64,000 bases of DNA from Ruegeria halocynthiae (lineage in GTDB: Bacteria > Pseudomonadota > Alphaproteobacteria > Rhodobacterales > Rhodobacteraceae). The position numbers were made by a program, and so were the translations under genes. This document shows positions 1 through 9,232 of this stretch, in pieces (the first letter of the stretch is position 1; every line of letters starts with the position of its first letter). The stretch spans positions 124,014 to 188,013 of the forward strand of contig NZ_JQEZ01000003.1 of the NCBI RefSeq assembly GCF_000743705.1, read 5' to 3'. The notes beneath the pieces are model-generated. The model was given only the letters and a program-made list of their open reading frames with translations. It was not told the DNA's origin and did not search any database.

Positions 1-629
1 TCGTTGCTCATGGATGGTCCGAAATCAGAGGTGTTCGGTTCTGACACAAAGTTGGTTCCCGCCATCGCCAGAAAATGAACAGAGCATACGGCCGCCGCAA
101 AACATATCGTCCCCAGCAGGATGTTGCGATTGGTCCGTTGCCCATAGGCGATTCCGAAGGCCAGTACGCACAGGCCGATCGCAACGATGGAGGACAGCAC
201 AACGCCCGACGTTGTGTAAACGGCGCTACAAAGCTCCAGACCGGCCATGCCAATGTAGTGCATGACCAGAATACCCACGCCCACGATGCCACCGGCAGCC
301 GCAATGATTTTTGGCGTACGTTCTGCAAAGTGCAGCAAGATCAGCGCGGCACCGACAATCAAGATAGCTGACAGAGCCGAGACAAGCGTAATCGCAGCGT
401 CATAGTAAAACAGAATAGGCAGTTTCAGCCCCAGCATCGCAACAAAATGCATTGCCCAGATGCCGCCGCCCAGGGCGACCGCCGCAAGCGCGATGGATGC
501 TTTTTTCTGAAACAGCGGCTTTTCCGACAAATCCCTGGTCAGCGAAAGACCGGTAAACCCGGCAACAAGCGCGACCAGGCAGGACATCGCGACCAGAAAA
601 CTGCTATGGTTGACGTTCAGGAATTCCAT
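1..629 (-). CDS. MHYT-domain integral membrane protein (3' part outside window)
   Basis: Open reading frame running off the left edge; at least 209 codons are visible. Translation gives a very hydrophobic protein with three regularly spaced MHYT-type motifs: WAMHFVAM, LVMHYIGM and SVHFLAM. The MHYT domain is a membrane sensor module (about six helices) proposed to bind metal and sense a diatomic gas; it often sits N-terminal to GGDEF/EAL output domains or stands alone. The ATG at 629 (MEFLNVNHSS) was chosen because an in-frame stop lies 24 nt upstream of it, although no strong ribosome binding site is visible. Whether an output domain follows cannot be seen, because the C-terminus is beyond position 1. 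No operon partner is visible; the autotransporter gene ends 224 nt upstream on the same strand. Confidence 0.85.
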   Translation of the reverse strand, partial: MEFLNVNHSSFLVAMSCLVALVAGFTGLSLTRDLSEKPLFQKKASIALAAVALGGGIWAMHFVAMLGLKLPILFYYDAAITLVSALSAILIVGAALILLHFAERTPKIIAAAGGIVGVGILVMHYIGMAGLELCSAVYTTSGVVLSSIVAIGLCVLAFGIAYGQRTNRNILLGTICFAAAVCSVHFLAMAGTNFVSEPNTSDFGPSMSN

Positions 630-827
630 GGACTGCAAGATGACCAAGTCTTAGTCACTTTGCAAACATTGCTGGCCAGTCATCTTGGCCATTTCACTGT
701 CAACGTGGTGAGGACCGACACAACATACCTGCTAGCCCTTTGTACGGCACGCCGCAGACGGCATGTATGCCAAAATTGCGGCAACCGGGATCAACCCAAT
801 GACCCCGGCACCATCGTTTTGGTTTTA

Positions 828-842
828 CCTCACTTTGTGAGG
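828..842 (-). terminator. Short hairpin after the autotransporter gene
   Basis: CCTCAC-TTT-GTGAGG is a perfect 6-bp stem with a 3-nt loop, 11 nt beyond the autotransporter stop codon. There is only a weak A/T-rich tail, so termination is possible but not proven. Confidence 0.35.
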
Positions 843-852
843 AAGCCGGTCC

Positions 853-3800
853 TTAGAAGGACCACCTCAGCCCGGCCTGAAAGAACGGGCCTTGCGCGTC
901 ATCACCGATTTCCTGCTCGGCCGTGACTTCCAACTGGATGCCTTGCTGAACCTCATGCTCATAGCCCAGCAGCACGCTTGCGCCGGTGAAATCGGTGGAT
1001 GCAAAGGTCACGTTTTGCGTAGAAGAGAACACGGTGACATCTGTATCGTTGTCCCCAAGATCACGCCGCAATACGCCGCTCAGCTGTCCGACCACAAGGC
1101 CACCAGTGCCAACGGACATCTCGGCTTCGACCCCCAGACGGGCTTCGATAACTTCGGTCGTGGTATCTGCGACTGTGGCGTTCGCGATAGAGCCGGTTTC
1201 AGTGTAGCCATCGTTTTCCTGGCGCGTGTACCGAACGTCAGTAAAACCAAGCATGTTGACCGTGTCGCTGACCTCAAAGGTCCGTTCAACCCCGACATAG
1301 GCAGTCAGCAAGGTGCTGTCATAGTCGGCCTGTGCATCCGCGCTGCCTGTGATTTCACGGGTGCTGTCCGTCGACAACCAGCCATAACCCAGACCGGCCT
1401 CGAACGTGTAAGCCCCAAACTGACGACCCAAAGCTGCATCCAGATAGAACCCGTCCGTATCAAAGTCTGCGGCGTTGTCGCCGTCGGCTCTGAACACGCC
1501 CAGCCCCAGGGCAAGTGCAAGACCGTTTTCCAGTTGGCCAGAATAGCCCGCACTGCCGTTGAAGACCGTCACATCGGTATCGGAACCTGGCGCAGTCTCG
1601 AACCGCCGGGCAGAAGCATCGATCTGCACGAAGGGGCGGAAAGCATTGAAAGTGATGCCTCGCGCCGCGTCAAATGTGCCGGATCGCGTGACCTGATCCT
1701 GCGCCCCAAAGCTTAGTGCGCCACCCGAGCTTCCGACCAGGTCGCCATAAAAGGCAACCACATCCCCTGACACGGCAAATCCTGCGCTATCGACGACCGT
1801 ATAGATCGGCGCGTCCCCGTTCTCGTCCTGCACGAACCATGCTGAGTTCGGGCTTGAAACGGTGGTGACAAAGTCTCCAACACCGGGTGCGGCATCTTCA
1901 AAGTTAAACACCGCGCTGCCACCGTTGGCATCCAGATTCACGTTGTGATCCTGTACGCGGATCAGGCCGGAAACGGTGTCCTGACTGTCAACATTCAGCG
2001 TACCTGCTCCGGTGCCCAAAAAGATGGCATAGGCGTCCCCATTGTCGGACGTCGCCGAAATCTGACCAACATCTGTAATCACACCGTCGAAGTTTTCGAA
2101 ATACAGGCCGTAAGCGTTCGATGGTGCCCCACCTGTGGCAGACGCCGTGATCACCCCGGTGTTCGAAAACGTGCCCTGCATGTCCTCGGCCCAAACGCCA
2201 GCCGCAGTGGCCTTGGCATTGGATGTTCCGTTTGCGATCGCTGCCGTTGCTGTCAGCGTGCCGCTGTTTGTGACATTCGCAGAAACAACGCCGGTCAAAT
2301 AGATGGCATATGCATCGGCCTCGGTTGCGCCCGTTGCCGAGGCAGTGACCGTATTGCCGTTCAATACGCTGCCGTCCACACCACTGCGCAGATAGATCCC
2401 GCGCGCATCGGCTTCTTCGGTGGTTGAAACAGACGTCGTGGTGATGACACCCGAATTGGAAAGATCACCATCATACCCGCCCCTGGCGTAAATACCATAT
2501 GCGGTGGCATAAGCACTGGTGCGTCCTTCCGAGGTCACGGTGATCGATCCGCTGTTTCTGACATTGCCAGTCAGACCGCTGCTGACATAGATACCATAGG
2601 CTTCGGCTGAACTGGTTTTGTCCGTGGCGCTTACCGTGATCGAACCGGAATTCGAAACATCGCCGGTCAGACCACCAGAGATGTAAATGCCAGCCACCGT
2701 CGCTTCGGTAGACCCATCGCCACTGGCGGTGATCGAGCCCGAGTTCACGATGTTTCCGGTCATTCCACGGCTGACATACAGGCCATAGGCCTCGGCTTCG
2801 TCGGTCTGATCTGTTGCAACAGCGATGATCGAGCCGGAATTTGAGAAATCCCCTGTCAGCCCACCGGAGATGTAGAAACCAGCAACGGTTGCAGACGAAT
2901 ACCCATCGCCGCGAACGTCAACCACACCGGTATTGACAATGTTGCCGGCCATCCCGCTGCTGACGCTCAGCCCATAGGCATCGACTTCGTCGTCAACCTG
3001 ATCGCTTGAACGAACGGTTATTGATCCGGTGTTAACAAAGCTCCCGGTCAGGCCACCATCCACTTCAAACGCAACCGCAGTCGCCGAAGATACACCAACT
3101 GCATTGATGCTGACGTTGCCGCTGTTACGAATGTCGCCGATCATGGCACCGTCGACGTACAGCCCATAGGCCTGTGCTTCGCCGTCCGTCGAATTGGCCG
3201 AAACTGAAACAGAGCCTGAATTGACGAAGGTTCCGTTCAGATCTCCGTCTACATAAACCCCTGCGGCGGTAACATTGTCTTCGGCCGAGGCCACTGCGTT
3301 GATTGCACCCGTAGTAACCATATCACCCGTGACGGTGCCATCGATATGGACACCGGCGGCCTGAGGGCTGGTCAGGAACGGCGGCCGCGACGGACCCCGA
3401 GGGCCGGATGGCGTAGAAGAAGAAGTGACGCTGCTGCTGGCGCTGATAACCCCTGAATTGATGAACAACCCGTCGAAAGAACCGTCTACTTCGATGCCTC
3501 GTGCGGTCGCTGAATCTGCACCAATTGCAGTGGCGGATATGCTTCCGGTGTTTACGATGTCCTCTGACATCTGATCACCAGAATAAAACCCGATAGCAGA
3601 AGCATCATCCTCAATTGCGGTGGCTTGCGCAGCAATTGTGCCGGTGTTGGTGAATGCTTCGGTAACACCGTTGGACGCATAGATTCCATAGGCATAAGCA
3701 TCGGATTCCTGGGCGACAGACTGTACGTTGATGGTTCCGCTGTTTTGAACGGTACCATCCAAAACGTCGGACACATAAAGGCCATACGCCTCAGCTGATT

Positions 3801-5388
3801 CCGTTTGATCTGATGCAAACGCGGTAATTGAGCCGGAATTGACGAAGTTGCCCGTTAACCCATCGTTGACATAAAACCCGGCAACAGTGGCGGAAGAATA
3901 CCCTTCGCCCCGCACGTTTACGGTGCCGGTATTGGTGATGTTTCCGGTCATGTCGCCTGAAACATACAGGGCAAAGGCTTCGGCCTCATCGTCCGTGACA
4001 TCTATCCCGACGACGTCGATTGAACCTGTGTTGGTGAAATTTCCATTCAGGCCGCCCGTGACATAATAGCCGATTGCCGTCGCTGAGGATGCACCTTCCG
4101 CACGGATATTCATGCCACCCGAATTCAGGATGTTTCCGTTCAAGGTACCGCCGACAAACACGCCATTTGCTTCCGCATCATCTTTCGTCGACAGCGCCGT
4201 CACGTCGATGGTGCCTGAGTTGGTGACGTCGCCAGTCATTCCACCACGGATATAGAATCCTGCCGCGGTTGCGCTGGCGTCTTCGCTGTTTGAAGATGTC
4301 GCAGTCGCGATGATCGAACCGCCGTTCGACAAATTGCCGGTGACGCCGTTCTCAATAAATACGCCTGCGGCATCAGCCAGACCAGATTCCGCGCTTGCGG
4401 TTGCGGTCAGTGTTCCGTTGTTCGAAAAATCACCAACCAGGCCATCCTCTAGATGATATGCCCAGGCCTCGGCCGTTGTGAAGGCATTTGCGTTGACGGA
4501 AACAGTACCGGAGTTGTCGATAATCCCCGTCACCTGCCCTTCGATCCGGACGCCGATCGCTTCGGCAGATGTTGCATTATCCGTCGCGGTGGCCTGAATT
4601 GTTCCGGAATTGTTGAGGTTTCCGGTCAGCGCTCCCTCGACAAGAATGCCAAAGGCCGTGATCGAAGACCCGTTTCTGGCGGTTGCCCGGATCGTTCCGC
4701 TGTTCGTGATGTCTGTATTGACATCCAGATCGAACAACATCCCGATGGCACTGGCAAAGCTGGACGACGCGGCCGAGGCCGACGTAGTAATCATTCCGGT
4801 GTTGCGAACACTGGACGTCGCGTCCACGACGCTGTCAAAAACAGCCCCGATAGCGACCGCCCTGCCACTTGACGTCGAAGACGTGTTTACCGTGATCGTG
4901 CCGTTGTTTTCAAAAGCACCTGCGATGCGGCCGTCAAACACCAGCCCCGCCCCGATGGCGAAAGTGGACGCATCAACGTTGATCGCAATCGTTCCATTGT
5001 TCACAATCTGCCCGGTAACTTCGAGGTCGCTGTCAACAAGTACCCCAATGCCAATCGTGCTGGACGTGGCCGGGCCTGTGATCGTGCCATTGTTGGTGAA
5101 CGTGCTTGAATAATCCGGTTCAATGACAACCGCCGGACCGCCGCTGGTCGTAAGATTAACGGCCCCTGTGGATGTTATCGTGTTGTCTTCATCGTTGGCA
5201 AAGACGGCCCGGGTATTCTGCGGTGCCGAGATAACCTCGGCTGTTGCGACCCCCACGGACAATGCGGCAACCGATACCGACGCAAGGAACAGCGACGGCG
5301 ACATGCTTGCCACTTGTCCCTTCCATTTAACAACACGACCCCCGCGCGCCACACGACAACGTGTGCGCTTTGCTGCGCATTCACTCAT
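853..5388 (-). CDS. Giant repeat-rich autotransporter (type Va) outer-membrane protein
   Basis: About 1,511 aa from the ATG at 5388. The order is a basic N-terminal extension, a hydrophobic signal segment (SLFLASVSVAALSVGVATA), a passenger of about 31 units of roughly 32 aa each (about 5025 down to 2020), a linker, and a C-terminal beta-barrel of about 280 aa ending in the terminal Phe (FFQAGLRWSF) recognised by the BAM machinery. Each unit follows a pattern close to GLTGxfxNSGSITaxAxd...aeAyGiYv, rich in N/S/T/G, as expected of a beta-helical surface adhesin. Unit 17 carries a Pro-rich insertion (TPSGPRGPSRPPFLTSP). Start choice: a TTG at 5430 is open in frame, but the ATG at 5388 has GGGGGA 9 nt upstream; an ATG at 5304 would give a conventional signal peptide. 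The gene is monocistronic and divergent from the sulfotransferase. The ligand is unknown; an adhesin or biofilm role is inferred from the family. Confidence 0.9.
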   Translation of the reverse strand: MSECAAKRTRCRVARGGRVVKWKGQVASMSPSLFLASVSVAALSVGVATAEVISAPQNTRAVFANDEDNTITSTGAVNLTTSGGPAVVIEPDYSSTFTNNGTITGPATSSTIGIGVLVDSDLEVTGQIVNNGTIAINVDASTFAIGAGLVFDGRIAGAFENNGTITVNTSSTSSGRAVAIGAVFDSVVDATSSVRNTGMITTSASAASSSFASAIGMLFDLDVNTDITNSGTIRATARNGSSITAFGILVEGALTGNLNNSGTIQATATDNATSAEAIGVRIEGQVTGIIDNSGTVSVNANAFTTAEAWAYHLEDGLVGDFSNNGTLTATASAESGLADAAGVFIENGVTGNLSNGGSIIATATSSNSEDASATAAGFYIRGGMTGDVTNSGTIDVTALSTKDDAEANGVFVGGTLNGNILNSGGMNIRAEGASSATAIGYYVTGGLNGNFTNTGSIDVVGIDVTDDEAEAFALYVSGDMTGNITNTGTVNVRGEGYSSATVAGFYVNDGLTGNFVNSGSITAFASDQTESAEAYGLYVSDVLDGTVQNSGTINVQSVAQESDAYAYGIYASNGVTEAFTNTGTIAAQATAIEDDASAIGFYSGDQMSEDIVNTGSISATAIGADSATARGIEVDGSFDGLFINSGVISASSSVTSSSTPSGPRGPSRPPFLTSPQAAGVHIDGTVTGDMVTTGAINAVASAEDNVTAAGVYVDGDLNGTFVNSGSVSVSANSTDGEAQAYGLYVDGAMIGDIRNSGNVSINAVGVSSATAVAFEVDGGLTGSFVNTGSITVRSSDQVDDEVDAYGLSVSSGMAGNIVNTGVVDVRGDGYSSATVAGFYISGGLTGDFSNSGSIIAVATDQTDEAEAYGLYVSRGMTGNIVNSGSITASGDGSTEATVAGIYISGGLTGDVSNSGSITVSATDKTSSAEAYGIYVSSGLTGNVRNSGSITVTSEGRTSAYATAYGIYARGGYDGDLSNSGVITTTSVSTTEEADARGIYLRSGVDGSVLNGNTVTASATGATEADAYAIYLTGVVSANVTNSGTLTATAAIANGTSNAKATAAGVWAEDMQGTFSNTGVITASATGGAPSNAYGLYFENFDGVITDVGQISATSDNGDAYAIFLGTGAGTLNVDSQDTVSGLIRVQDHNVNLDANGGSAVFNFEDAAPGVGDFVTTVSSPNSAWFVQDENGDAPIYTVVDSAGFAVSGDVVAFYGDLVGSSGGALSFGAQDQVTRSGTFDAARGITFNAFRPFVQIDASARRFETAPGSDTDVTVFNGSAGYSGQLENGLALALGLGVFRADGDNAADFDTDGFYLDAALGRQFGAYTFEAGLGYGWLSTDSTREITGSADAQADYDSTLLTAYVGVERTFEVSDTVNMLGFTDVRYTRQENDGYTETGSIANATVADTTTEVIEARLGVEAEMSVGTGGLVVGQLSGVLRRDLGDNDTDVTVFSSTQNVTFASTDFTGASVLLGYEHEVQQGIQLEVTAEQEIGDDAQGPFFQAGLRWSF
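2020..5025 (-). repeat. ~31 tandem ~32-aa coding repeats of the autotransporter passenger
   Basis: Degenerate repeats of roughly 96 bp within the coding sequence. The units alternate in type: one class ends SSATVAGFYI-like, the next AEAYGLYV-like, giving a higher-order unit of about 190 bp. Units 10-13 and 20-23 correspond closely, which points to block duplication. Confidence 0.8.
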
Positions 5389-5487
5389 ATCCCGAAATCC
5401 CCCTGCGGATTTTACTAGTATTTTTTTCAAATTTGTTAGCTAGGCAGGAATTCGGGCGCAATTGTGGAGTTTGGGCATTATGACTAA

Positions 5488-5524
5488 ATATATTGTGCTA
5501 TTGCTTGAAAAGCACACAATATAT
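5488..5524. promoter_or_regulatory. Inverted repeat between autotransporter and sulfotransferase genes
   Basis: Perfect 10-bp arms ATATATTGTG (5488-5497) and CACAATATAT (5515-5524) separated by 17 bp, in the AT-rich gap between two divergent genes. The symmetry and placement suggest an operator for a dimeric regulator. The regulator is not identifiable here. Confidence 0.45.
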
Positions 5525-5658
5525 CGATTTGATACTAACATGGCTTTAACAACACCAGTGGATAGACTGCGCAATCAGAATGCTCTACCACGGGTTCGGC
5601 CTGCGGCAATTCCGTTGGTATTCGTTCCAGAAAACAAGCCCTTTCAACGGTGGACTGC

Positions 5659-7755
5659 ATGACAGATCAGCAGCGGCAGATTTCGGTACAGGACGCGTTT
5701 GCGCAGGGTATGTCGCATTACGAAGGCGGGCGGCTGAAACAAGCGGTCGGGTTGTTCTCAGAAATTGTCCGCGTGGCGCCACAACATGCGCATGCCCACC
5801 ACATGCTTGGGCTCGTCGCCTTTCAGACAGGGCAGTTCGATCCGGCCGTGAACGCCGTTGGCCAGGCCGTGCGGCTGCAACCAGAGAATGTGAACTTTCT
5901 GACCAACTTCACCGAAATTCTGCGCGGCGCAGGACAATTGGAGCAGGCCCGCGAAATTGGCAAGCGCGCGGTGCGGCTTGCACCTGGTCACGCTGCGGCA
6001 CATTCCAATCTGGGGTTGGTGCATTACGACCTGAAGGATCTGGCATTGGCGCAGGCTGCGCAGGAACGCGCCCTTGCGTTGGCGCCAGAGTTTGACCGGG
6101 CGCTCAACAACCTGGGCAGTATCGCGCGCGACAATTCGGACCGCGATCAGGCCGCCACATGGTATCGGCAGGCGTTGCGGATCAATCCGGCATCATCCGA
6201 GACAGCCAACAATCTGATTTCGGTTTTAATCGAAGCCGAGCGGATCGCCGAGGCCCGCACCGTGGCCCAGGCCCATCTGGAACGCGCCCCGCGCGATGCC
6301 GAACTGCACCGCAATTTTGGTCGGATCTTTATGTTGGAAAATGATCTCGACAAAGCCGAAAATGCGTTTCGTAACGCGATTTCCCTGAACGCGGACAAAG
6401 CGGAAAACTTTGTGGGCCTTTCTCAGGTCCTGTTCGAAAAAAACCATCCCAAGCTTGCTCTGATCGAAGCCGAACAGGCCCTGCGGCTTGATCCTGACAA
6501 TGCGGCGGCGTGCCATCAGACGGCTATTATCAAAGCCCATCTTGGCGATGTCGAGACGGCGAAATCGCTTTACCAAAAGGCAATGGATCTAAAGCCTGAC
6601 CTTACCGCCAGTCGTCTTGCCCTGGGGCATCTGGCGCTGGAGCAGGGCGATTTCGACACGGCCCGCGCGCATTTCAAGACGGCTGAGGATTCTGCCGATG
6701 ATGCGCTAAGCGCCCAGATCGCCTTGGCCCGGCTGGACAAGATTACCAAAGACAGTCCGGTTTTTCAGGCACTCGAGGCAGCCTTGCCCGAGGCAAAATC
6801 CATGCTGCCGCAGAAGGCGACCGCCTTTCACTATGCTTTGGGCGATTGCTATGAAAAGCTGAAGCGCCATGATGAGGCATTCGCGCAGTTCGAAACAGGC
6901 GCGCGGATCAAAAGGTCGCTGGTGTCTTATGATCCGGCAGATACGGACCGCCTGACGGATGATCTGATTGCCACCTTCGACGCGGACATGATCGAACGAT
7001 TGCGCGGTTCGGCCATAACCAGTGCTAAGCCGATCTTTGTCCTCGGCATGCCGCGTTCCGGTACGACGCTGACCGAATCCATTCTGGACGCGCATCCCGA
7101 TGTCGTGGGCGCAGGAGAGTTGAATGATCTGCAAAACCTGTTCGGTCGGCTGGACAACGGTCAATCGAACGTGCCGCAAGCCCTTCGCACGATGTCCGAT
7201 GACGTGTTAAGCCGCCGGGCCGAGGATTACATTCAGGTTCTGTCCGGTCATGCCCCGGATGCCGCACATGTGGTCGATAAAATGCCCGCGAATTTTCAGC
7301 AGATCGGCTTGATCCATAGCCTGATGCCCAATGCGCGGATCATCCATATCTCGCGCGATCCATTGGATATCTGCCTGTCCTGCTATACCCGCCTGTTCGA
7401 GCGCAGCCAGTTGCACAGCTACGATCAGGTCGAACTGGGCCGCTATTTCAACAATTATGTCCGGGTCATGAACCACTGGCAAACCACGCTGCCTGCCGGG
7501 GCGTTCCACAGTATCCGCTATGAGGCACTGGTGGATGACATAGACACGGTTGCACGGGGTATGATCGACTTCTGCGGTCTGGAGTGGAATCCTGCGTGTC
7601 TGGAGTTCCATTCGGGTCAGCGACGGGTCAGGACAGCCAGCGTGCAACAGGTGCGGCAGCCACTTTATACGTCATCGAAAGCAAAATGGCGGAAATATGA
7701 AAACCATCTGCAGCCTCTGATTGAAACCATCGGGAACAACCGTATCTCGTTTTGA
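5659..7755 (+). CDS. TPR-repeat sulfotransferase family protein
   Basis: 698 aa. Residues ~1-400 are tandem tetratricopeptide repeats (units such as AHSNLGLVHYDLKDLALAQ and ALNNLGSIARD). Residues ~455-698 are a sulfotransferase domain with the PAPS 5'-phosphosulfate loop PIFVLGMPRSGTTLTES and a 3'-phosphate-binding segment containing IIHISRDPLDICLSCY. The family transfers sulfate from PAPS to a protein or glycan hydroxyl; the acceptor is not predictable. The ATG at 5659 follows GGTGGA; a GTG three codons earlier is possible. No signal peptide or membrane segment is seen, so a cytoplasmic enzyme is expected. It is divergent from the giant autotransporter, with an inverted repeat in the shared promoter region, so co-regulation is conceivable but unproven. 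Confidence 0.87.
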   Translation: MTDQQRQISVQDAFAQGMSHYEGGRLKQAVGLFSEIVRVAPQHAHAHHMLGLVAFQTGQFDPAVNAVGQAVRLQPENVNFLTNFTEILRGAGQLEQAREIGKRAVRLAPGHAAAHSNLGLVHYDLKDLALAQAAQERALALAPEFDRALNNLGSIARDNSDRDQAATWYRQALRINPASSETANNLISVLIEAERIAEARTVAQAHLERAPRDAELHRNFGRIFMLENDLDKAENAFRNAISLNADKAENFVGLSQVLFEKNHPKLALIEAEQALRLDPDNAAACHQTAIIKAHLGDVETAKSLYQKAMDLKPDLTASRLALGHLALEQGDFDTARAHFKTAEDSADDALSAQIALARLDKITKDSPVFQALEAALPEAKSMLPQKATAFHYALGDCYEKLKRHDEAFAQFETGARIKRSLVSYDPADTDRLTDDLIATFDADMIERLRGSAITSAKPIFVLGMPRSGTTLTESILDAHPDVVGAGELNDLQNLFGRLDNGQSNVPQALRTMSDDVLSRRAEDYIQVLSGHAPDAAHVVDKMPANFQQIGLIHSLMPNARIIHISRDPLDICLSCYTRLFERSQLHSYDQVELGRYFNNYVRVMNHWQTTLPAGAFHSIRYEALVDDIDTVARGMIDFCGLEWNPACLEFHSGQRRVRTASVQQVRQPLYTSSKAKWRKYENHLQPLIETIGNNRISF

Positions 7756-7845
7756 TTTCAAGCGGCTAACCCATACAGACGACTGGATGGTCCGGTCGGC
7801 ACAGCACGCTGATGCAACATTTCCAAGTGGTTCTGCCAACGTGGG

Positions 7846-9033
7846 CTACGCCAACCCAAGCTTGAGCGGCTTTTGCGTCACGGCACAAAGAGCGCCCACC
7901 AGCAGGACGGCAGAGGCCACGATAAGGCTGTCTCCTATTTCTCCGGTTATGTCCCCTATGACGCCGGCCCCGATAGGACCCAAAGCCTGTGAGATGGCAA
8001 ATACCACTGTAAAAAAGCTTATGGTTGCGCCCCAGTCCTGTTGGTCGACGTTCTGGCGAACAAAGCTGGTGACAGCAGTGGGTGGCATAAAGACCGACAA
8101 CCCAAACACAAATGCCGACATGATCAACCCATAGCCGTTTGGAACGAGGATCGGCAGGGCAGAACCAAATGCGACCCCGGTCAGGATCAGCGCCATTGGT
8201 GTTCCGGATGCAAAGCGGGCCAGTATTCCGCGCCAAACAAACGGAGACGCCATAATACTGAACCCAAGGGCCATCCATGTTGCGGTGGTCAACAAGACAC
8301 TAGAGTGTTGTTCTTTCATCCAAACAGAGATGAACGTGACATATACAATATAACCCATTCCAAACAGCGCGTATCCGCCAAGTTGGCCAAACATCCTGCG
8401 CACCGGAGGAAGAGAAGGAAGCGCGGCGTCGTGCTTTGTTTCGCTCAAACTTGTGGAAGCCCAAATAGAAAAGGGGCAAATGGCCAGAGCTGCCAATCCA
8501 ATCCCGATCCACGCCCAATCCCAGGATTGCGGCCCGAAAACGTCCAGCATGGCCGGAAGGGTTGCGCCACATAGCGCGATGCCCAATCCACCGCCGCCGC
8601 CAAAGTACAAGGCGATGGCCAAGGCATTTCTTCGGGCGCAACTCTGGAACAGCGATGCCGCCAGAACGCCACCGGACACAAAAGAAAGGGCACCGAACAA
8701 TCCCACCAAAGTACGACAAGCGGTTTGAAATACGAGGCTCTCATCAAACCCGGTCAGCAAAAGGCACAATGCGGTCGCCACTGTACCACCAGCAAATAGC
8801 CGCGACGGCGAAAAATGCCGGATCAGTAACAGTGTTAGGATTGAGCCCATGATGTAGCCAATCGAATTGGCCGTGTTTAGCCAACCCGACTGAGTGAGGC
8901 TCCAGCCGAGGCTACTTTTCATTGATGGCAGAATAAGACCGTATGCAAAGCGACCAAAGGCGTTGGATACGCTGACCCCAAGCGCAAGGCCCAGCAATAT
9001 GAGCCAGGGGTTGGTAGGTTTTGTCGAGGCCAT
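7846..9033 (-). CDS. Major facilitator superfamily transporter
   Basis: 395 aa with about 12 hydrophobic segments and an MFS layout resembling the YbfB/YjiJ branch (N-terminal GVSVSNAFGRFAYGLILPSM; loop 2-3 region SLTQSGWLNTANSIGYIMGS). The start at 9033 is preferred over an open upstream extension to 9105 because AAGGA lies 6 nt before this ATG and the first helix follows directly. Substrate unknown. The gene is convergent with the sulfotransferase (90 bp gap) and sits downstream of, but about 200 bp from, the acyl-CoA synthetase on the same strand. Function beyond secondary transport cannot be assigned. Confidence 0.85.
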   Translation of the reverse strand: MASTKPTNPWLILLGLALGVSVSNAFGRFAYGLILPSMKSSLGWSLTQSGWLNTANSIGYIMGSILTLLLIRHFSPSRLFAGGTVATALCLLLTGFDESLVFQTACRTLVGLFGALSFVSGGVLAASLFQSCARRNALAIALYFGGGGGLGIALCGATLPAMLDVFGPQSWDWAWIGIGLAALAICPFSIWASTSLSETKHDAALPSLPPVRRMFGQLGGYALFGMGYIVYVTFISVWMKEQHSSVLLTTATWMALGFSIMASPFVWRGILARFASGTPMALILTGVAFGSALPILVPNGYGLIMSAFVFGLSVFMPPTAVTSFVRQNVDQQDWGATISFFTVVFAISQALGPIGAGVIGDITGEIGDSLIVASAVLLVGALCAVTQKPLKLGLA

Positions 9034-9232
9034 GAATATCCTTCCAGGTTGTACAATCACCGTGCCCCAAGGTTTGTGATCGTGCAATCCCAGCAAATCC
9101 GCCATAGCCGTTTACAGTCAGGCTTTCATAGAAAGTAAGCTGAAGGAGCCAGGTTCATAGTTCCGTTGCCCGTAACCGTTGCTTCCGAACTCAGGGCAGC
9201 AGCCCGCAACTATGGCTTGTTCGTCTACGCTG

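Noticed and set aside
8-328. 106-codon minus-strand frame at the left edge
   Set aside because: A different frame of the same strand encodes the MHYT protein with three conserved motifs; this frame has none.
848-863. GGTCCTT-AG-AAGGACC palindrome over the autotransporter stop codon
   Set aside because: The loop would be only 2 nt and the arms are in coding DNA; the neighbouring CCTCAC/GTGAGG hairpin is a better terminator candidate.
892-1716. Long open frames on the plus strand across the autotransporter C-terminus (and 1945-2427, 4610-5113)
   Set aside because: They are antisense to the autotransporter; their products lack family motifs, while the minus-strand frame ends in a typical beta-barrel.
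2020-5025. Regular ~96-bp repeats suggesting a CRISPR or satellite array
   Set aside because: The repeats are in one open reading frame, divergent at DNA level, and encode a conserved peptide pattern; no spacer-like unique segments.
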